Assembly: GCA_016721425.1 (NCBI GenBank)
Contig: JADKID010000005.1
Span: 310,001 to 374,000 of the forward strand
Origin: Bryobacterales bacterium
Lineage (GTDB): Bacteria; Acidobacteriota; Terriglobia; Bryobacterales; Bryobacteraceae
Direction of reading: 5' to 3'
Length of the DNA stretch: 64,000 nt
The notes beneath the pieces were generated by a model, which saw only the letters and a program-made list of their open reading frames with translations, did no database searches and had not been told where the DNA came from. Below, one piece after another: positions 59,631 through 64,000 of this stretch. The translations under genes and the position numbers were made by a program. Each line of letters starts with the position of its first letter. The stretch's first letter is position 1.

Positions 59631-60914
59631 GTGCCAAGTTCCGTATTCCGCATAGCCTCCCTGGCCATGCTGCTGGCCGTCGTGGCCTCTCTCGCCCCCG
59701 CCCAGGAGCCCGAAAAGACCGATGTCGTCTTCAAGAGCGATGTTTCGCTCGTGCGCGTCGACGTCCAGGCTGTCGATCGCGACAACCGCGCCATCACGTC
59801 CCTAAATCGTGAGGATTTCGTCCTACGCGACAGCGGCAAGTCTCGTGAAATCCGCAACTTCGCCACCGAGGAGATGCCCCTCGACATCCTCTTCCTGCTC
59901 GATGTCAGCGCCTCCATGCGGCCCCACGTCGAGCGGATCGCCAGCGCCGCCCAAAACGCCATGTCCCTCCTCGGCAAGGACGATCGCATCGCCATCATGG
60001 TATTTGACCGCGCCTCCCGCGTCCGCACCCCCTTCCGCAACAGCCGCGGCGGCATCCAGCGCGAGTTCGATAACCTCCTGCATCAGGAAAGCTTCCGCGG
60101 CGGCACAGATATCACTCGCGGCATCCTCGATGCCGTCCGCTACGTCTCCCGCAATGGCCGCAAAGACGCCCGCCGCGCCATCGTCATCCTCACCGACGAT
60201 CAGACGGAACTGGAAAACGATGAGAACCGCGTCATCATGGAGCTCGGCGAGGCCGATACCGTGCTCAGCGCGCTCATCGCCCCCAACGCCATGGACCGCG
60301 GCCCCCTGTCGCGCGGCGGCGGCGGTTCCTACCCCCGCAACCCCCGCACCGGCGGCGGTCGCTCCGGCGGAGGCTGGGGCGGCATCATCCTGCCCCCCTT
60401 GCCCTTCCCCGGTGGAGGCGGCCGTGGCGGGCCCTCCGGCCCCGGACCAGGACCCTCCTACCCTGGCTCCCGCCTCAAGTCCGCCGGCACTGAGTTGATC
60501 GCCCGTGAATCCGGTGGCGATAGCATGCAGGTCGACGAATCCGCCGCCCTGGAAACCACGCTCACCCGCCTGCGCCAGCGCTACTCGCTCTACTTCAGCG
60601 TGCCCGAGGGCGCCCGCGAGGGCCAGGAGCGCGCCGTCGAGATCCAGCTCACCGCGTCGGCCGCCCGTCGCTACCCCGGCGCCAGTCTCCGCTATCGCGG
60701 CAACTACCACTCCGCCGGCAACAACTCCACCCCGGCCGAGACGACTTCGGAAGATGCAACGCCCACCGTCATCACCAAGGCCCCCGCACCCGCCGTCAAA
60801 CGGCGGCCTGCCGGCGAAACCTACGGCTCTGCCGGCCCGACCATCGACCCCAACGCCAAAACAGGCGGCTGGCGGCGCGTCACCGATCCCGAACCAAAAA
60901 CAAAAGAGCAGTAG
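59631..60914 (+). CDS. Exported VWA-domain protein (TIGR03436, acidobacterial type)
   Basis: 427 residues from GTG 59631 with a signal peptide (FRIASLAMLLAVVASLAPA). The VWA domain has the MIDAS motif LDILFLLDVSASM and ARRAIVILTDDQTE; the preceding VRVDVQAVDRDNRAITSLNR stretch is the TIGR03436 lead-in. A Gly/Pro-rich loop (about 220-285) interrupts the VWA fold and a Pro/Thr/Lys-rich tail closes it. VWA proteins of this group are thought to be surface or periplasmic adhesion/assembly proteins; role here unknown. Confidence 0.85.
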   Translation: MPSSVFRIASLAMLLAVVASLAPAQEPEKTDVVFKSDVSLVRVDVQAVDRDNRAITSLNREDFVLRDSGKSREIRNFATEEMPLDILFLLDVSASMRPHVERIASAAQNAMSLLGKDDRIAIMVFDRASRVRTPFRNSRGGIQREFDNLLHQESFRGGTDITRGILDAVRYVSRNGRKDARRAIVILTDDQTELENDENRVIMELGEADTVLSALIAPNAMDRGPLSRGGGGSYPRNPRTGGGRSGGGWGGIILPPLPFPGGGGRGGPSGPGPGPSYPGSRLKSAGTELIARESGGDSMQVDESAALETTLTRLRQRYSLYFSVPEGAREGQERAVEIQLTASAARRYPGASLRYRGNYHSAGNNSTPAETTSEDATPTVITKAPAPAVKRRPAGETYGSAGPTIDPNAKTGGWRRVTDPEPKTKEQ

Positions 60915-60915
60915 C

Positions 60916-61437
60916 CTACCGCTCCCACCACAACTCCGGCTCGCCCGGCGGCACGCGCTCCTCCACACCGACGCCTAGGAGCCGTAGCTCCTTCACCACG
61001 GCCTCCACCAGCCCCGGCACGCTCGCGCGCACACTGTCCGATAGACCCGCGCCCAGGCTGCAATCCTCCGCCACCACGCCCACCACGCACACCTGCTCCG
61101 GCACGCCCCCGCAATGCTCCGTCAGCAGCAGCGCCTCCCGCAGCCCCGGCGAGTGCGCATCCAAGCCCGCGGCGGCCGGGCCTGCCAGGATCTCCTCCAG
61201 CCGCACCACACGGATGGTCCCCGCGGGCAGGGTCGCATCCACAAGCGCGTCGATCAGCACCACACTCCGCAGCCCCGCCAGGTGCAGCACCAAGTCCATG
61301 CCCGGCGTGCCCAGATCGTGCAGCTTGATGCCCTCCGGAAACACCAATCGGGCCGCCAGGTGCGCTACCACCGTCGGCCCGATCGCGTCATCGCCCATCA
61401 GGACATTGCCCAAGCCGCCAATGAGCGTGTGATGCAT
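60916..61437 (-). CDS. Hydrogenase-maturation-type protease (HyaD/HybD family)
   Basis: 173 residues from ATG 61437. The opening MHHTLIGGLGNVLMGDDAIG holds the G-x-GN and acidic metal site; VVLIDALVDATLP and the His of LDAHSPGLREALLL complete the nickel-recognition triad of HyaD/HybD proteases, which trim the large subunit of [NiFe] hydrogenases. No hydrogenase genes are in the window. It begins five bases after the ARPP-1-like gene's stop, so it is probably read with it. Confidence 0.8.
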   Translation of the reverse strand: MHHTLIGGLGNVLMGDDAIGPTVVAHLAARLVFPEGIKLHDLGTPGMDLVLHLAGLRSVVLIDALVDATLPAGTIRVVRLEEILAGPAAAGLDAHSPGLREALLLTEHCGGVPEQVCVVGVVAEDCSLGAGLSDSVRASVPGLVEAVVKELRLLGVGVEERVPPGEPELWWER

Positions 61438-61442
61438 CAGCT

Positions 61443-62432
61443 CTAATAAACCACTTCTCCGCCCCCCGTGCGGCGCCGCGACGGCCGCGCCATCCGCGTC
61501 TTGAAATCGGAGCCCGAGCCGCCCACACGAAACGCCGCCAGGTGGACATACCGCGTCTCCACCCACAACCCCGCGCCCACCAGGCCCCGGCCTTGAATTC
61601 GCAGGTCCTTCCCCAGCCCCACCGCCGGCTCTGCAAACACCGGCGCCAGCGCGAGCTCGGAGAGCAATCCGTTCATCGCGATCTCACGCGCGTCCGCCGC
61701 GCCGTCCAGCGCGTCCAGCGCGTAGCTCCGCAGCAGTTTCGGAAACAGCCGCTGCATGGTGGCCGGGTGATCAAACAGATCCAGGCCCACCATCTGCCCG
61801 CCCATGCCGAATGCCACGCCCGCCTGACCCTCCACCCATCGGAACGCCCGCAGATACTCCTCCAGCGAGACCGCCGCCTTCTCGTACATCGCGTTCATCG
61901 CCGAGGTCGGCGACGCCGCGCTCATCCGCTCCGCCTTCTCCTGGATGTCGGCCCACACCGCGCTCTGATCGGATTGCCGCGTCTGCCGGTGCATCAGCGA
62001 CTCGCTCACCTGCGCCGTCCGCGCCGCCCGGCCGCGCGCATATTGCGCCTGCTCCGACACGCGGAACTCCTTCGATTCGTGCCGCCAGCGGCCCGCCTCC
62101 ACGCACGAAACAGGGATCACCACGCTCTGTTTGGGTGGCGCGAGAATCGTGAGGTTCAGGATCCGGTTCTGCTTCGCGCCCACCAGCTCTTCGCCGTCCA
62201 GCAACAGAACCGGCCGCTCGCCGTCGTTCACGAAGAGCAGTTGCGGCACCGATCCGCCCTCGCTCAACTCCGTCACCCGCGCCACGCCCAGGCCAATGGC
62301 CTCTTCCAGCAACAGATACTCCGGCGCGGCCGCCGCCGTCTCAGCCCGCAGCAGCGGAAACAACGTCAGGCTCTGAAACCGCTGCGCCTCGCCCGTCCGG
62401 ATCGTCTTCAGCTCGTCAAGTAGGGTTCTCAT
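61443..62432 (-). CDS. ARPP-1/DUF6569-like protein
   Basis: 329 residues. Landmarks: QRFQSLTLFPLLRAETAAAA, EYLLLEEAIGLGVARVTEL, PVLLLDGEELVGAKQNRILN and SVVIPVSCVEAGRW; these fit the ARPP-1 (ARG and rhodanese-phosphatase-superfamily-associated protein, DUF6569) family, often found beside predicted signalling or conflict systems. The mechanism of the family is not established. A candidate sigma-54 promoter lies just before the start and a CARF-like sigma-54 activator is encoded next to it on the same strand. Confidence 0.7.
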   Translation of the reverse strand: MRTLLDELKTIRTGEAQRFQSLTLFPLLRAETAAAAPEYLLLEEAIGLGVARVTELSEGGSVPQLLFVNDGERPVLLLDGEELVGAKQNRILNLTILAPPKQSVVIPVSCVEAGRWRHESKEFRVSEQAQYARGRAARTAQVSESLMHRQTRQSDQSAVWADIQEKAERMSAASPTSAMNAMYEKAAVSLEEYLRAFRWVEGQAGVAFGMGGQMVGLDLFDHPATMQRLFPKLLRSYALDALDGAADAREIAMNGLLSELALAPVFAEPAVGLGKDLRIQGRGLVGAGLWVETRYVHLAAFRVGGSGSDFKTRMARPSRRRTGGGEVVY

Positions 62433-62444
62433 GACGTCTGAAAG

Positions 62445-62460
62445 TGCACGTCAGGAACCA
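62445..62460 (-). promoter_or_regulatory. Candidate sigma-54 (-24/-12) promoter of the ARPP-1-like gene
   Basis: On the minus strand TGG at 62458-62460 and TGCA at 62445-62448 are spaced as in the consensus TGGCAC-N5-TTGCA; the intervening bases match only in part (three of the seven consensus bases). The predicted start point would fall within a few bases of the ATG at 62432, so the mRNA would have almost no leader. Confidence 0.4.
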
Positions 62461-62502
62461 CTCCAGATCTTCACAGAATCAACGGCTTGCAGAGGTGCCG
62501 CG

Positions 62503-64000
62503 TCAACCTGCCTTGTCGCCCTGCGTCTTCACGAACTGCTGCACCGCTTGCTTGGTGACTCCCAGCAGAACCGCTGCCCGTGTTTGATTGCCGTTCGTGA
62601 TCTCCAGCGCCTTCCGAAACAGGTGGGTTCGCACGCGGCCCAGAAACTCGTCCACGTTGAAGCCCTCCACGGGCACCGGCAGCGCCGCAAACGGATCCAG
62701 CTTCGAGGCCCCGCCGCCAAAGACCAGATCGCCCGCGTCAATGGCCGCCTCCCGCGACAGAATGATCGACGACTTCAACACGCTCTCCAACTCGCGCACG
62801 TTACCCGGCCACGAGTGCTCCGTCAGCCGCACCAGCGCCGCCTGCGTCAGCCGCCGCTCGCGCTTGGCGATAGTGCGGTTCAGCCGCGCCAGCAGCTTCA
62901 AAGCGAGATGAGGAATCTCCCCGCGCCGGTCCCGCAACGGAGGCAGGGCAATCTCACACACCCTCAGCCGGAACAGTAGATCGTCGCGGTACCGCCCTGC
63001 CGCCACTGCCGCATCCAGATCTCGGTTTGTCGCCGCCACCAGCCGCACATCCACCTTCACCGGTTGGCCGCCAATCGGCTCCACTACGCCTTCCTCCACC
63101 ACGCGCAGCAGTTTGGCCTGCGCGCTCAGCGTCAGCTCGCCAACCTCATCCAGAAACAGCGTGCCGCCATGCGCTTCCCGGAAACGGCCCAGGTACTTCT
63201 GCGACGCGCCCGTGAACGAGCCCTTCTCGTGTCCAAACAACTGGCTCTCGAACAGCTCCCCTGGAATCGCCGCGCAATTCACCGCGATCAGCGGGCGATG
63301 CTGCCGGTCGCTCATCCGGTGAATCAGCTTCGCGAATAGCTCCTTGCCCGTGCCCGTCTCGCCCCCGATCAGCACCGGCACACCGTACCCGGCGATCATC
63401 GCAGCCTTCTCCGCCGCCGCGCGCAGCACGGCCGAATCGACGAAGATCTCCAACCCCGCCAGAGCCTCGTCCAGCCCGTCCAGCTCCGGCGGTGGCGCCG
63501 GCGCGGCCATCGAAGGCCGCACGTCTTCCGGCTCGGCAGAACTATACATCCTGCTGAGATACCGGTCCTGCCTCAGCCATGGCCCCGAATCCACATCCAG
63601 GTCCACCACCCTGGCCCGCTCGCCGCTGGCGAAATCACCGGGCTTCACCTGCAACAGATGCGCCTGGATCTGACCCGTACTCACCAGCAGATACCAGATC
63701 GCACGCATCTCCGCCGTGCCGGAACTCGCGCAGACGCTCAGATCGCCGCTCCCCGCATAGTGCCTCAGATGCGGCGCCATCAGGCCGATCAACCGCGAGA
63801 AGTCCTTGGGATTGGACGCTCCCAACCCGTGCAGTTGCACCCTCACGCGCGGATGCCGCTCGTGGATGGCCTCCTCCGTGGCGCGCGTCTGCGCCTCGGT
63901 GTGCGGCGTGTGGAACAGCGCCACCGTTTCGAACGAGCCAGTATCCAGCAGCGTGAGCACAGGCCCCGGCTGCTCTTCATCGCCCACCAAGCTCTGCACG
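62503..64000 (-). CDS. CARF-like sigma-54-dependent activator (RtcR-like), truncated by window edge
   Basis: The frame is open to the right edge, so the N-terminus is missing; 499 residues are visible. The N-terminal part resembles a CARF Rossmann domain (TVALFHTPHTEAQTRATEEA, ARVVDLDVDSGPW, and LSVCASSGTAEMRAIWYLLV, where the SGT turn recalls the CARF ligand site). The AAA+ core has VLIGGETGTGKELFAKLIH (Walker A), the GSFTGA loop (usually GAFTGA), GTLFLDEVGEL (Walker B) and RLRVCEIALPPLRDR. A Fis-type HTH closes it (NQTRAAVLLGVTKQAVQQFV). This is the RtcR plan, in which a cyclic-oligonucleotide or RNA-derived ligand would control activation; rtcA or rtcB is not in the window. Confidence 0.82.
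   Translation of the reverse strand, partial: VQSLVGDEEQPGPVLTLLDTGSFETVALFHTPHTEAQTRATEEAIHERHPRVRVQLHGLGASNPKDFSRLIGLMAPHLRHYAGSGDLSVCASSGTAEMRAIWYLLVSTGQIQAHLLQVKPGDFASGERARVVDLDVDSGPWLRQDRYLSRMYSSAEPEDVRPSMAAPAPPPELDGLDEALAGLEIFVDSAVLRAAAEKAAMIAGYGVPVLIGGETGTGKELFAKLIHRMSDRQHRPLIAVNCAAIPGELFESQLFGHEKGSFTGASQKYLGRFREAHGGTLFLDEVGELTLSAQAKLLRVVEEGVVEPIGGQPVKVDVRLVAATNRDLDAAVAAGRYRDDLLFRLRVCEIALPPLRDRRGEIPHLALKLLARLNRTIAKRERRLTQAALVRLTEHSWPGNVRELESVLKSSIILSREAAIDAGDLVFGGGASKLDPFAALPVPVEGFNVDEFLGRVRTHLFRKALEITNGNQTRAAVLLGVTKQAVQQFVKTQGDKAG

Noticed and set aside
62470..62500. Second sigma-54-like GG/GC pair on the minus strand
   Set aside because: The GG to GC spacing is three bases short of the consensus.
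1..64000. tRNA, rRNA and CRISPR arrays
   Set aside because: I saw no cloverleaf-like gene, rRNA stretch or regular short repeats with unique spacers in the intergenic DNA; short gaps make hidden tRNAs unlikely but not impossible.

Overview
The window is GC-rich, gene-dense chromosome, most likely from an acidobacterium of the Bryobacterales/Solibacterales type. The pointers are two giant secreted proteins ending in the Solibacter-type TIGR03437 domain, an acidobacterial VWA protein (TIGR03436 type), a DUF1080 sugar hydrolase, many Sec/Tat-exported sugar enzymes and a DUF2252 protein. This assignment is inference from gene content; there is no rRNA, tRNA or CRISPR array in view.

Layout. 1-10.1 kb: edge-truncated yceH, a DUF2490-like envelope protein, an exported endonuclease/exonuclease/phosphatase, an AGE-epimerase + DUF1080 pair, an esterase, a hybrid histidine kinase with its Hpt partner, then gcdH / CusF-like lipoprotein / exported methyltransferase. 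10.1-17.5 kb: a TPR-barrel protein overlapping a TIM-barrel glycosidase-like protein (PgaA/PgaB-like architecture), an efflux adaptor, galE, glutathione peroxidase and an enoyl-CoA-hydratase-like protein. 17.5-23.3 kb: large secreted proteins and a frameshifted small gene. 23.3-40.3 kb, all on the minus strand: ECF sigma factor, zinc-finger anti-sigma, a secreted protein, gspE-F-G-H-I-J-K-L-M-C, a small exported protein, gspD and a 1312-residue secreted protein. Overlapping start/stop codons run through most of this block, so it reads as one sigma/anti-sigma-headed type II secretion operon with a likely cargo at its end.

40.4-45.1 kb: a PAS histidine kinase, response regulator, folC, plsC and a small membrane protein. 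45.2-55.7 kb: exported amidohydrolase, lipoprotein, mutarotase-like protein, DUF2252, a cNMP/DUF294 protein with a frameshifted DnaQ-type exonuclease, and an exported catabolic-looking trio (URO-D-like, aldo/keto reductase, FG-GAP/LamG-like). 55.9-59.3 kb is accessory-like: a HEPN-type TIGR02391 protein, a dtd-tail-like fragment, higBA, a peptidoglycan-binding-like protein and intact dtd. 59.3-64 kb: a small repeat protein, the VWA protein, and an ARPP-1-like protein plus hydrogenase-maturation-type protease downstream of a CARF-like sigma-54 activator that runs off the right edge.

The parts most worth following up are the CARF-like sigma-54 activator with a candidate sigma-54 promoter in front of the ARPP-1 gene, the sigma/anti-sigma-headed T2SS operon with its pseudo-C39 cargo, the PgaA/PgaB-like export pair, and two single-base frameshifts that both lie in short homopolymers. 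Start codons were re-chosen where the longest frame was clearly over-extended; everything here was read by eye, without database searches.
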